The notes: generated by a model not told the origin, from the letters alone. A DNA stretch of 7,180 bases from Treponema sp. (GCA_031255815.1 JAIRRU010000025.1:1-7180), one strand, 5' to 3'. Counted from the first letter of the stretch, positions 1 to 5,879 are shown. A program made the numbers and translations.

Positions 1-116
1 TTCAGGTTGTGCATGTCCCGGATACGCCGTACCCGTTCCTGGTTCACGGGATCCTGGGAAATTTCGCGGTAGGCCTTGGCGAGTTCCCGCAGTATTGATT
101 TGTCGCCGGTATTCAT
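1..116 (-). CDS. Partial CDS (5' end only), possible URO-D-like corrinoid methyltransferase family protein
   Basis: Only the first 38 codons lie in the window; the gene runs off the left edge. It starts at an ATG (116-114), with a strong AGGAGG ribosome site five bases upstream. The peptide begins MNTGDKSILRELAKAYREIS and continues as a charged helix containing QERVRRIRDMHNL. From memory, proteins of the uroporphyrinogen-decarboxylase/MtaA-like family, which move methyl groups to or from corrinoid proteins, begin with a similar helix ('LRELAKxYxEI...LxxLKPVRP'). The catalytic barrel is outside the window, so this assignment is tentative. The gene has its own likely promoter (-10 at 155-150) and a 181-base upstream gap, so it need not be co-transcribed with ruvC. 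The coding call itself is well supported by the ribosome site, the open frame and the codon choice. Confidence 0.6.
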   Translation of the reverse strand, partial: MNTGDKSILRELAKAYREISQDPVNQERVRRIRDMHNL

Positions 117-126
117 GCAGCCCTCC

Positions 127-186
127 TTTGTCTACGCTTTTCTGACATTATTATAGTATTCTCCTAGTCCGGGGGATTTGTCTACG
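127..186. repeat. Spaced direct repeat TTTGTCTACG (127-136 and 177-186)
   Basis: The ten bases TTTGTCTACG occur twice, exactly 50 bases apart start to start. The similarity continues loosely into a T-rich tail after each copy. One copy lies in the predicted leader next to the ribosome site of the partial gene; the other lies upstream of its -10 box. Two copies on either side of a promoter would suit a looping or paired-site regulator. Chance is also possible for a repeat this short. Confidence 0.45.
150..155 (-). promoter_or_regulatory. Predicted -10 box for the partial minus-strand gene
   Basis: On the minus strand these bases read TATAAT, a perfect sigma-70 -10 hexamer. It would place the transcription start near 143, giving a leader of about 27 bases before the ATG at 116 that includes the AGGAGG site. 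No good -35 hexamer lies 16-18 bases upstream; the nearest resemblance, TAGACA, is about 23 bases away. The promoter may therefore need an activator, and the repeats just upstream are candidate sites. Confidence 0.45.
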
Positions 187-188
187 TC

Positions 189-202
189 TTTATCAGGATA
201 AA
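189..202. promoter_or_regulatory. Near-palindromic operator candidate TTTATC-AG-GATAAA
   Basis: Perfect 6-base half-sites TTTATC and GATAAA flank a 2-base centre, and a further GATAAA follows at 211-216. The site begins three bases after the second direct repeat and lies upstream of the -10 box that serves the minus-strand partial gene. This is a typical shape and position for a dimeric activator or repressor site. The regulator is unknown. Confidence 0.4.
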
Positions 203-222
203 CGCAGGCGGATAAATTTTTT

Positions 223-241
223 CGGGAAAAACTTCTTCCCG
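223..241. terminator. Hairpin in the ruvC downstream gap, weak terminator candidate
   Basis: CGGGAA at one end pairs with TTCCCG at the other. The stem extends to eight pairs with one mismatch or wobble and has a 3-base loop. It lies about 55 bases past the ruvC stop codon. Read in the ruvC direction, the stem is followed by six A and then three T, not a clean T-run. Read on the plus strand, it is followed by a T-rich stretch (242-252), but no plus-strand gene ends here. It may terminate yebC-ruvC transcription inefficiently, or have another role. Confidence 0.3.
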
Positions 242-297
242 CTTTCCTTTTTCGAGTTTGCGGTTGTTGTCTTATTTCTAAAGTAAACGCGTACGGG

Positions 298-825
298 CTA
301 CAAGTCCGGCCCGCTGTGGGCCGCGCAGATGGCCGCGGCCAGGGCGTCGGCGGCGTGATCCGGTTTGGGGATGGATTCAAGCCCCAGGATAAGGCGGACC
401 ATTTCCTGCACCTGCCCTTTCCCGGCCCTGCTGACGCCGGCCACCCCTGTCTTGATGGCGCCGGGGGTGAATTCCGCAACCTCAAGTCCCTGTTGAACCA
501 GGGCCAGGATGATAACCCCCCGGGCTTCCGCTACCGCCATGGCGCTGCTGACGTTCCTGCCGAAGTATAGGTTTTCGACGGCCCCCTCCCGCGGCTTGTA
601 GGTTTCCAGAACCCGGCATATTTCCCGGTAAATAAAAAAGAGGCGCTCCGCCCGGGGGCTGGACGCCTCTGTCTCAATACAACCGTGGGCAAGGTAACGG
701 AGCCGGTTTCCCGAAACCTCCAGCAGGCCCCAGCCGGTGGAAGCCAGCCCCGGATCCAGGCCGAGAATACGGAAGGGCTTTGCGCCCCTTTCCCGGGAAG
801 GTCCGGCTTCCGCCTTTTTGAGCAA
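298..825 (-). CDS. ruvC: Crossover junction endodeoxyribonuclease RuvC
   Basis: RuvC is the dimeric nuclease that resolves Holliday junctions in the cytoplasm during homologous recombination, working with the RuvAB motor. From a TTG start at 825 the protein is 175 residues, close to the 173 of E. coli RuvC. The RNase H-like fold starts at ILGLDPGLASTGWG (Asp24). Glu84 is in GAVENLYFGRN, and the C-terminal acidic site reads PKPDHAADALA with His157 and Asp160. His in place of the first Asp of the E. coli pair is known from Thermus RuvC, so the active site looks complete. An ATG at 924 in the same frame would add 33 residues, overlap yebC by 80 bases and give an extension unlike RuvC. A TTG at 858 is a third option. 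None of the starts has an ideal ribosome site, so the start is uncertain but the identity is not. The TTG start lies 19 bases past the yebC stop, so the two genes are likely co-transcribed. Confidence 0.93.
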   Translation of the reverse strand: MLKKAEAGPSRERGAKPFRILGLDPGLASTGWGLLEVSGNRLRYLAHGCIETEASSPRAERLFFIYREICRVLETYKPREGAVENLYFGRNVSSAMAVAEARGVIILALVQQGLEVAEFTPGAIKTGVAGVSRAGKGQVQEMVRLILGLESIPKPDHAADALAAAICAAHSGPDL

Positions 826-844
826 TCCCCCGCCGGACTCCCCT

Positions 845-1585
845 CTACTCGGCTTCAAAGCCTTCGGGGATTTCGATATTGGAATAGACGTTCTGCACGT
901 CGTCGTTTTCCTCAAGCTTTTCAACCAGCCTCAGCGCCTTGGCAGTCCCCTCCTTGTCCAGGGAGATTTCCGCCTCCGCGACCATGCTTACCTCGGCGCT
1001 GGTGGTCTCGAAATTCTTGTCGGAAAGGACATTGATAAGCGTCTCAAAATCCTCCGGGCTGGTGGTTACTTCGATGATCCCGTCGGAAAGGCTTACATCC
1101 TCCGCCCCGCCTTCCAGCGCGGCCTCCATCACCTCGTCCTCGCTGTACTTCTCCCCGTCCAGGGTGATGATCCCCTGGCGTTTGAAAAGCCGGGAGACCG
1201 ATCCCGCCGTGGCAAGCTGCCCGCCCGCCCGGGTAAGGATGTTCCGCACATCCGCGGCCGCCCGGTTTTTGTTGTCCGTCAGCACCTCGATCGGCACCGC
1301 CACGCCGCCGGGGGCGTAGGCCTCGTAGGTCAGCTCCTCGTAGTTGACCCCTTCCAGCTCGCCGGTTCCCTTCTTGATAGCCCGGTCGATGTTGTCCTTG
1401 GGCATATTGGCAACCCTGGCCTTGAGGATCGCCGTCCTCAGCCGGGGGTTCCCCTCCGGACTACCCCCGCCCATCCGCGCCGCGATGGAAATTTCCTTGA
1501 TCAATTTGGTAAACATCTGGCCGCGTTTTGCATCCGCGGCGCCTTTCGCGTGTTTAATAGTCGCCCATTTACTGTGGCCCGACAT
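845..1585 (-). CDS. yebC: YebC/PmpR family protein (translation factor or transcriptional regulator)
   Basis: This is a full-length YebC family protein (246 residues, the usual size). It begins with the hallmark MSGHSKWATIKHAKGAADAKRG and continues with FTKLIKEI, NPRLRTAI, ANMPKDNIDRAIKKGTGE and YEAYAPGGVA, then TDNKNRAAADVRNILTRAGG. The ATG at 1585 follows AAGGAG at five to six bases. Members act in the cytoplasm. Some have been reported as DNA-binding regulators (PmpR), and some as factors that relieve ribosome stalling at proline runs; the sequence does not say which applies here. A yebC-ruvC order is common in bacteria, and ruvC follows directly in this window. A divergent gene starts 204 bases away on the other strand, and an inverted repeat lies in the shared gap. 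Confidence 0.95.
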   Translation of the reverse strand: MSGHSKWATIKHAKGAADAKRGQMFTKLIKEISIAARMGGGSPEGNPRLRTAILKARVANMPKDNIDRAIKKGTGELEGVNYEELTYEAYAPGGVAVPIEVLTDNKNRAAADVRNILTRAGGQLATAGSVSRLFKRQGIITLDGEKYSEDEVMEAALEGGAEDVSLSDGIIEVTTSPEDFETLINVLSDKNFETTSAEVSMVAEAEISLDKEGTAKALRLVEKLEENDDVQNVYSNIEIPEGFEAE

Positions 1586-1620
1586 AGAAACTCCTTATAA
1601 CTGGGAAAATTATTTAAAAC

Positions 1621-1647
1621 GAAGCCGTTTCAAAACCAAACGGTTTC
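1621..1647. promoter_or_regulatory. Inverted repeat in the divergent yebC/neuB-like gap, operator or leader hairpin candidate
   Basis: GAAGCCGTTT (1621-1630) and AAACGGTTTC (1638-1647) match as inverted arms at nine of ten positions, around a 7-base centre. An adjoining 8-base palindrome, TTCCGGAA, lies at 1645-1652. On the minus strand the repeat contains TTGAAA (1633-1628), which with TAATTT (1612-1607) makes a weak candidate yebC promoter with a 15-base spacer. The repeat could be an operator over that -35, or a hairpin in the mRNA leader if transcription starts further upstream. Confidence 0.4.
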
Positions 1648-1717
1648 CGGAACGGATCCATACTAACAAAAAACGGGAAAAAAGGAAAGGCACCGCGGGC
1701 CTTATGCCGCCTTAAAA

Positions 1718-1746
1718 GCGACACAAACCCCTCTCCATGCTATATT
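1718..1746 (+). promoter_or_regulatory. Predicted extended -10 promoter for the neuB-like gene
   Basis: GCGACA (1718-1723, four of six matches to the -35 consensus) is followed by a 17-base spacer and TATATT (1741-1746, five of six). TGC sits immediately before the -10, forming the TGn extended -10 element. Transcription would start near 1753, giving a leader of about 37 bases that includes the ribosome site GGGAGGG (1777-1783). Confidence 0.5.
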
Positions 1747-1789
1747 TTAGGCGCCGTACCGGAATACCGGGCCGGCGGGAGGGAAGAAG

Positions 1790-2959
1790 GTGAATCGGGA
1801 AGAATTCAGGATAGGCGGCCGGACATTCGGCCCGGACAAGGCGCTTGTCGTGGCCGAGCTGGGTACGGGCCACGGGGGAGACCCGGTCAAGGCCCGGGAG
1901 CTCTGCGATGCCGCGGGAGAGGCCGGGGCGGACTGTATCAAATTCCAGATTGTCTACGCCGACGAGATACTCCACCCCAATACCGGCGAGCTAAGCCTTC
2001 CGGGGGGCAGGATCCGGCTCTACGAGCGCTTTAAAGAGCTTGAGGTTCCCCCGGACTTCTTTGCCGGTCTTAAAGACTACGTTGAAAGCCGGGGGCTGAT
2101 ATTCCTCTGCACCCCCTTCGGGCCCAGGAGCGCGGCCGAACTCAAGGCGCTGAACCCGGCACTGGTCAAAATCGCCTCGCCGGAGTTGAATTATACGGCC
2201 CTCTTGGCGGAAACGGCCCGGTGGGGCCTCCCGCTTCTCCTCTCAAGCGGGGTTTCCAAACTGGGGGATATCGAGGAAGCCCTGTCGCTATGGAGAGCCG
2301 CCCGGACGGCGGGCAAAGGTAACACGGCGGACAGCGGCGGGGCGGGGGATGAGGCGGGGCTTCCGGTCTGCCTGCTCCACTGCGTTACCGCCTATCCCGC
2401 CCCGGAAACCGACTACAATCTGCGGGTGCTGGGAAATCTGGCGGGGATCTTCGGACTAAGCGTGGGGCTGAGCGATCACAGTAGAGACCCGGAGCTGATC
2501 CCCGCCCTGGGGGTAGCCATGGGCGCGGCGGTGGTGGAGAAGCACTTCTGCCTGAGCCGGAAGGATCCGGGCCTTGACGACCCCATTGCCCTGCCTCCGG
2601 ATGATTTCAGCCGGATGGTTCGGGCAATACGGCAGGCCCAGGCTGCCGGCCCGGAAGAGACGGTGGCGGCTCTGGCCGCGGAACGGGGGGAAGACCTGGT
2701 GGAGGCTGTGCTGGGAGACGGGGTCAAACGCCTTGCCCCCTCGGAACTGGCCAACTACGAGCGGAGCAACCGTTCCCTCCACGCCCTGCGCGATATCCCC
2801 CGGGGAGCGCTTATCGGCCCCGGCGACTTTGCCGCGCTGCGGACTGAAAAGATCCTGCGGCCCGGCCTTCCCCCTTCCTGGGCGGAGCGGATCCCCGGCA
2901 GAAAAGCCCGGCAGTTCATTCCCTCAGGGGAAGGTATCCGCTTCGAGGATCTCAGCTGA
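1790..2959 (+). CDS. NeuB/SpsE-family nonulosonate (sialic acid-type) synthase with C-terminal SAF domain
   Basis: NeuB-family enzymes condense phosphoenolpyruvate with a hexosamine such as N-acetylmannosamine, or its 6-phosphate, to make nine-carbon sugar acids for surface glycans. The 389-residue protein starts at GTG, six bases after GGGAGGG. Its TIM barrel (about 15-285) has VAELGTGHGGD, ADCIKFQ (Lys51), VKIASPELN (Lys127), LLLSSGVSKLGDIEEAL, LLHCVTAYPAP (His197), VGLSDHS and VVEKHF (His252). The two His match the metal ligands known in NeuB. The C-terminal SAF/antifreeze-like domain (about 323-389) has SNRSLHALRDIPRGALI and ends IRFEDLS. There are two oddities: the usual EIGxNHxGD is ELGTGHGGD here, and a Gly/Ala-rich insert sits at about 170-190. 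No neuA, neuC or glycosyltransferase gene is nearby, so the exact substrate cannot be named; legionaminate-, pseudaminate- or sialate-type products are all possible. It is monocistronic or the first gene of a short unit. Confidence 0.88.
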   Translation: MNREEFRIGGRTFGPDKALVVAELGTGHGGDPVKARELCDAAGEAGADCIKFQIVYADEILHPNTGELSLPGGRIRLYERFKELEVPPDFFAGLKDYVESRGLIFLCTPFGPRSAAELKALNPALVKIASPELNYTALLAETARWGLPLLLSSGVSKLGDIEEALSLWRAARTAGKGNTADSGGAGDEAGLPVCLLHCVTAYPAPETDYNLRVLGNLAGIFGLSVGLSDHSRDPELIPALGVAMGAAVVEKHFCLSRKDPGLDDPIALPPDDFSRMVRAIRQAQAAGPEETVAALAAERGEDLVEAVLGDGVKRLAPSELANYERSNRSLHALRDIPRGALIGPGDFAALRTEKILRPGLPPSWAERIPGRKARQFIPSGEGIRFEDLS

Positions 2960-3015
2960 TCGCGGTTGTTTTCTTCGCGCCCTTCGTCCGCGGTTCGCGC
3001 TTAATTTTCATCACT

Positions 3016-3049
3016 ATGCGTGTATCCCGGCCATGCGTGTATCCCGGGC
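3016..3049. repeat. Tandem duplication of a 17-base unit
   Basis: ATGCGTGTATCCCGGCC at 3016-3032 is followed directly by a second copy at 3033-3049 that differs at one position near its end. The repeat lies in the 141-base gap between the neuB-like gene and the HD gene, 40 bases upstream of the HD gene's -10 box. It may be a replication-slippage product or a tandem regulator site. Otherwise the gap holds GC-rich sequence and no convincing terminator. Confidence 0.75.
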
Positions 3050-3064
3050 CGGGGCTTTTCCCCC

Positions 3065-3094
3065 TTACCCTTTGCGGGGCCCTGTTGCTATAAT
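3065..3094 (+). promoter_or_regulatory. Predicted extended -10 promoter for the HD gene, next to the start codon
   Basis: TATAAT at 3089-3094 is a perfect -10 hexamer with TGC directly before it, an extended -10. The -35 region is weak: TTACCC at 3065-3070 with an 18-base spacer. The usual spacing from the -10 puts the first transcribed base at or within a base or two of 3101, the A of the ATG. The transcript would then have no leader. Confidence 0.6.
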
Positions 3095-3100
3095 GAAACC

Positions 3101-3697
3101 ATGAGCGGATTAAAACCGGCCTTGTCCCGGGACAGGGCTTGGGAGCTTTTACGAAAATACAACAGAGACCCTTTCCATATCCAGCACGCTTTAACGATGG
3201 AAGGGGTGATGAGCTGGTACGCGAAAGAGCTGGGCTATGGAGACGAGGAGGAGTTCTGGGCCCTTACGGGGCTTCTCCACGATATTGATTTTGAGGAATA
3301 CCCGGATCAGCACTGCCTTAAAGCGCCGGAACTGCTCCGGGCGGCGGGCGCCGATGAAGCCCTGATCCGCGGGGTATGCAGCCACGGCTACGGGCTTGCC
3401 GTGGATATCAAACCGGAACACCAGATGGAGAAGGTACTCTACGCGACGGACGAGCTGAGCGGGCTTATCTGGGCGGCGGCGATTATCCGGCCTTCCAAAA
3501 GCGTAATGGACATGGAAGTAAAGTCGGTTAAAAAGAAGTACAAGGCGCCAAACTTTGCCGCCGGCTGTTCACGGGAAGTTATTGAAAAAGGCGCTGCCAT
3601 GCTGGGCTGGGATCTGGACAGACTGATTGCCCAGACGATCCTTGCCATGCGTTCCTGCGAGATAGAAGTTGCCGCCGTAATGGACAAGCTCTCCTGA
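3101..3697 (+). CDS. HD-domain metal-dependent phosphohydrolase family protein
   Basis: This is a 198-residue cytoplasmic protein of the HD superfamily, a fold whose members hydrolyse phosphate esters using metals bound by conserved His and Asp. The expected ligands can be seen in order: His29 (PFHIQHALTMEGVM), His60-Asp61 (GLLHDIDFEEYP), His95 (CSHGYG) and Asp117 (YATDELSGL). The family is common in anaerobes, usually as an unnamed HD protein, and the substrate is unknown. The frame is open upstream to a GTG at 3020, but that extension lies over the tandem repeat and promoter and looks non-coding. MSGLKPALSRDRAWELL is a natural family-like start. No Shine-Dalgarno sequence precedes the ATG; instead a -10 box ends seven bases before it. 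mnmA begins 7 bases after the stop, so the two genes form an operon. Confidence 0.85.
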   Translation: MSGLKPALSRDRAWELLRKYNRDPFHIQHALTMEGVMSWYAKELGYGDEEEFWALTGLLHDIDFEEYPDQHCLKAPELLRAAGADEALIRGVCSHGYGLAVDIKPEHQMEKVLYATDELSGLIWAAAIIRPSKSVMDMEVKSVKKKYKAPNFAAGCSREVIEKGAAMLGWDLDRLIAQTILAMRSCEIEVAAVMDKLS

Positions 3698-3704
3698 AGT
3701 TCCC

Positions 3705-4802
3705 GTGAAACAGAAAGCGCTTATCGCCATGTCCGGGGGGGTGGACAGCGCCGTGGCGGCGGCGCTGATGCTGGAACAGGGTTACGATTGTATCGGCGTT
3801 ACCCTCAAGCTTTACGACCGGGAGAACGGGGAGGGGGACGCCGCCCGTTCCTCCGCCAAGACCCGGCCCCGGGGCTGCTGCTCCCTGGCTGATGTAAACG
3901 ACGCCCGCCAGGCGGCCTACCGGCTGGGCATGCCCCACTATGTGCTGAATTTTACCGAAGCCTTCCGGGATGAGGTGATCCGCCGCTTCGTGGAAACCTA
4001 CGAGGCGGGGGCTACCCCCAACCCCTGCATAGACTGCAACCGCTACATCAAATTCGAGCGGCTCCTCTACCGGGCCGGCCAGTTGGATTTCGATCTCCTG
4101 GTTACCGGCCACTATGCCCGGATAGAACAGGACAAGGGGAGCGGCAGGTTTCTTCTGAAAAAAGCGGCGGATCTCAAAAAAGACCAGAGCTACGTCCTCT
4201 ACTGCCTGAGCCAGGAACAGCTCGGAAAAACCCGCTTCCCCCTGGGGAACCTGACCAAGGGCCGGGTGCGGGAGATAGCCGCGGAACTGGGCTTTGCCAA
4301 CGCGGAAAAACCGGACAGCCAGGATATCTGCTTTGTCCCCGGCGGGGACTACGGCGGCTTTATGGAGCGCCGGGCCGGGAAGCCTTACCCCGAGGGGGAT
4401 ATCCTGGACAAATCGGGGAAAATCCTGGGGAAACACCGGGGCATTGTCCGCTACACCATCGGCCAGCGCCGGGGCCTCGGGCTGGCAATGAACGGGCCGG
4501 CCTACGTTACCGCCAAAGACCGGGCGGCCAATACCCTAACCCTGGGATCGGAGGCGGATCTCTACTCGAAAACCCTGATCGCCGGAAACATAAACCTTAT
4601 CGCCCTTCCCCGTTTGGAAAGGCCCGTCCGGGTACGGGTAAAGACGCGCTACCTCCAGGCGGAACAGCAGGCCACCGCGGAGCAGACCGGGGAGGACGAG
4701 ATCCGGGTGGAATTCGACGAAGCCCAGCGGGCCATTACCCCCGGCCAGGCGGCGGTAATGTACGACGGGGATACGGTGCTGGGCGGCGGCACGATCAGGT
4801 AA
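3705..4802 (+). CDS. mnmA: tRNA-specific 2-thiouridylase MnmA
   Basis: MnmA adenylates the wobble uridine (U34) of tRNAs for Lys, Glu and Gln and replaces its 2-oxygen with sulfur. The protein is 365 residues, the usual size. The PP-loop ATP motif AMSGGVDS occupies residues 8-15. NPCIDCNRYIKF contains Cys111, which aligns with the E. coli catalytic Cys102, and SQDICFVPGGDY contains Cys209, which aligns with Cys199. LVTGHYARI, KDQSYVL and YTIGQRRGLG are further family motifs, and the C-terminal beta domain is intact to the TAA. Extra cysteines at 58-59 (RGCCS) and 108 mark the cysteine-rich branch of the family. The GTG start has no clear ribosome site and lies 7 bases after the HD gene stop, so translation probably depends on coupling to that gene. 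An internal ATG at residue 9 would cut into the ATP motif and is unlikely. Confidence 0.96.
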   Translation: MKQKALIAMSGGVDSAVAAALMLEQGYDCIGVTLKLYDRENGEGDAARSSAKTRPRGCCSLADVNDARQAAYRLGMPHYVLNFTEAFRDEVIRRFVETYEAGATPNPCIDCNRYIKFERLLYRAGQLDFDLLVTGHYARIEQDKGSGRFLLKKAADLKKDQSYVLYCLSQEQLGKTRFPLGNLTKGRVREIAAELGFANAEKPDSQDICFVPGGDYGGFMERRAGKPYPEGDILDKSGKILGKHRGIVRYTIGQRRGLGLAMNGPAYVTAKDRAANTLTLGSEADLYSKTLIAGNINLIALPRLERPVRVRVKTRYLQAEQQATAEQTGEDEIRVEFDEAQRAITPGQAAVMYDGDTVLGGGTIR

Positions 4803-4812
4803 CGTTAAAGCC

Positions 4813-4843
4813 GGAAAAATCCAATAAGGTATCTGTTTTTTCC
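4813..4843 (+). terminator. Weak inverted repeat after mnmA, doubtful terminator
   Basis: GGAAAAA (4813-4819) pairs with TTTTTCC (4837-4843) across a 17-base loop, inside the 60-base gap between mnmA and the esterase gene. The stem is short and mostly A-T, and the T-run is part of the stem instead of following it. It is not a standard intrinsic terminator, so read-through into the esterase and GH105 genes is plausible. No strong promoter for those genes is visible in the gap. Confidence 0.2.
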
Positions 4844-4862
4844 AGTCCCTTCAGGTTATTCT

Positions 4863-5879
4863 ATGCGAATGGAATACAATCCGCTGGAGCTTAGAAGAAA
4901 ACAGTTTGAAACTTCTCCCGTGCCGCTGTCGTACCGGGGAAAGGATCCGGCCGCGTGGCGGCAGAAGGCCGGTAAGAAGATAGCGGAACTGCTCGCCATG
5001 CCCGCGGAAAAACCGGAAGACGACGAATTTACTGTCGAATGGAGCAGGGAACACGAAAACTGCCGGGAGATCCGTTTTCACTTTAAATCCGAGCCTTACG
5101 TATGGGTTCCCGCCCATCTCCTGATACCCAAAGGCAGGCCGAACCCTCCCTTGGTTATATGCCTCCAGGGCCACGGCACGGGCATGCACCTCTCCCTGGG
5201 GCGCAATCTGGAGGGGGAGGAAGACGGATCCGTCAAAAACAGTTCCCACGCCTATGCCCTGCAATGCGTTGAGCGGGGCATGGCGGCCCTGGCGGTGGAA
5301 CTGCGGGGCTTCGGGGAAAACGGCGGCCTGCCGGAGGATCACAAACCCAACTGCCGCCTTCTTTCCGGTTCGGCCTTGCTGCTGGGAAGAACCCTGCAGG
5401 GGGAGCGGGTTTGGGACATCATGCGCAGCATAGATGTAATCTGCGCCCGTCTTGAAGGCTTCGATCCGAACCGTATCGCTATTATGGGCGTCTCCGGCGG
5501 CGGGACCACCTGCTTTTATTCCGCCATCATGGATACCCGTATCGCTGCGGCCATGCCGGCGGCCTGTTTCTGCAGCTACAAGGATTCTATCGGGCTGATC
5601 AGCCACTGTACCTGTAACCACGTTCCCCATACCGCGGAGTACTTCGACATGGGGGATCTCGCGGGGCTGATCGCCCCCCGGCCCCTGGTAATTGTAAACG
5701 GAAACCAGGATCAGATTTTCCCCCTGGACGGGGCGGTAAAACAATTCGCCAGAACGCAGGAAATCTACAGAGCCCTGGGCGCCGGGGATAACTGTGTTCA
5801 TGTTGTCGCGGACGGCGGTCACGGTTTCTATCCCGTGCCGGCCTGGGACGCCTTTATGGCGGCAACCGGCTGGGCCTGA
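4863..5879 (+). CDS. Alpha/beta-hydrolase family esterase (Abhydrolase_7/dienelactone-hydrolase-like, probable carbohydrate esterase)
   Basis: This 338-residue alpha/beta hydrolase has a visible triad: Ser211 in the nucleophile elbow GVSGGG, Asp283 in VNGNQDQIFP, and His320 in DGGHGFYP. ICLQGHGTG (about 99-107) should supply the oxyanion hole. It has no signal peptide or membrane segment, so it should act in the cytoplasm. The layout (N-terminal helical cap, LRGFGENGG, then HCTCNHVPH followed by IAPRPLVIVNG) matches the large hydrolase family that includes acetyl-xylan-esterase-like proteins. The next gene, a GH105-type hydrolase 39 bases downstream, suggests that it removes acetyl or other ester groups from imported unsaturated oligosaccharides; this is inference. 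It is unusually rich in cysteine, with CFC near 235-237 and CTC at 249-251. The ATG at 4863 is preceded only by a weak AGG; a second ATG two codons later is also possible. Confidence 0.85.
   Translation: MRMEYNPLELRRKQFETSPVPLSYRGKDPAAWRQKAGKKIAELLAMPAEKPEDDEFTVEWSREHENCREIRFHFKSEPYVWVPAHLLIPKGRPNPPLVICLQGHGTGMHLSLGRNLEGEEDGSVKNSSHAYALQCVERGMAALAVELRGFGENGGLPEDHKPNCRLLSGSALLLGRTLQGERVWDIMRSIDVICARLEGFDPNRIAIMGVSGGGTTCFYSAIMDTRIAAAMPAACFCSYKDSIGLISHCTCNHVPHTAEYFDMGDLAGLIAPRPLVIVNGNQDQIFPLDGAVKQFARTQEIYRALGAGDNCVHVVADGGHGFYPVPAWDAFMAATGWA

Noticed and set aside
737..1600. 287-residue plus-strand open frame opposite yebC
   Set aside because: It lies antisense to a textbook YebC sequence, has no family-like motif, and is explained by GC-rich codon use keeping the opposite strand open.
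2990..2999. GCGGTTCGCG, whose reverse complement recurs near 7140-7149
   Set aside because: A single 10-base match between distant GC-rich sites is within what chance allows, and the flanks do not match.
2961..3000. Possible terminator after the neuB-like gene
   Set aside because: CGCG and TTCGCGC recur here, mainly as direct repeats. They form only a 4-base stem and have no following T-run.
3051..3063. GGGG-CTTTT-CCCC mini hairpin upstream of the HD promoter
   Set aside because: A four-pair stem with no T-run, too weak to call a terminator.
3020..3100. Longer N-terminus for the HD protein starting at GTG 3020
   Set aside because: The extension covers the tandem repeat and the promoter, is Pro/Gly/Cys-rich, and is unlike family N-termini.
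3579..4436. 285-residue minus-strand open frame opposite mnmA
   Set aside because: It is antisense to clear MnmA motifs and its translation is Pro/Gly/Val-rich with no recognisable domain.
4851..5822. 323-residue minus-strand open frame opposite the esterase
   Set aside because: The esterase strand carries an intact catalytic triad and family motifs; the opposite frame has none.
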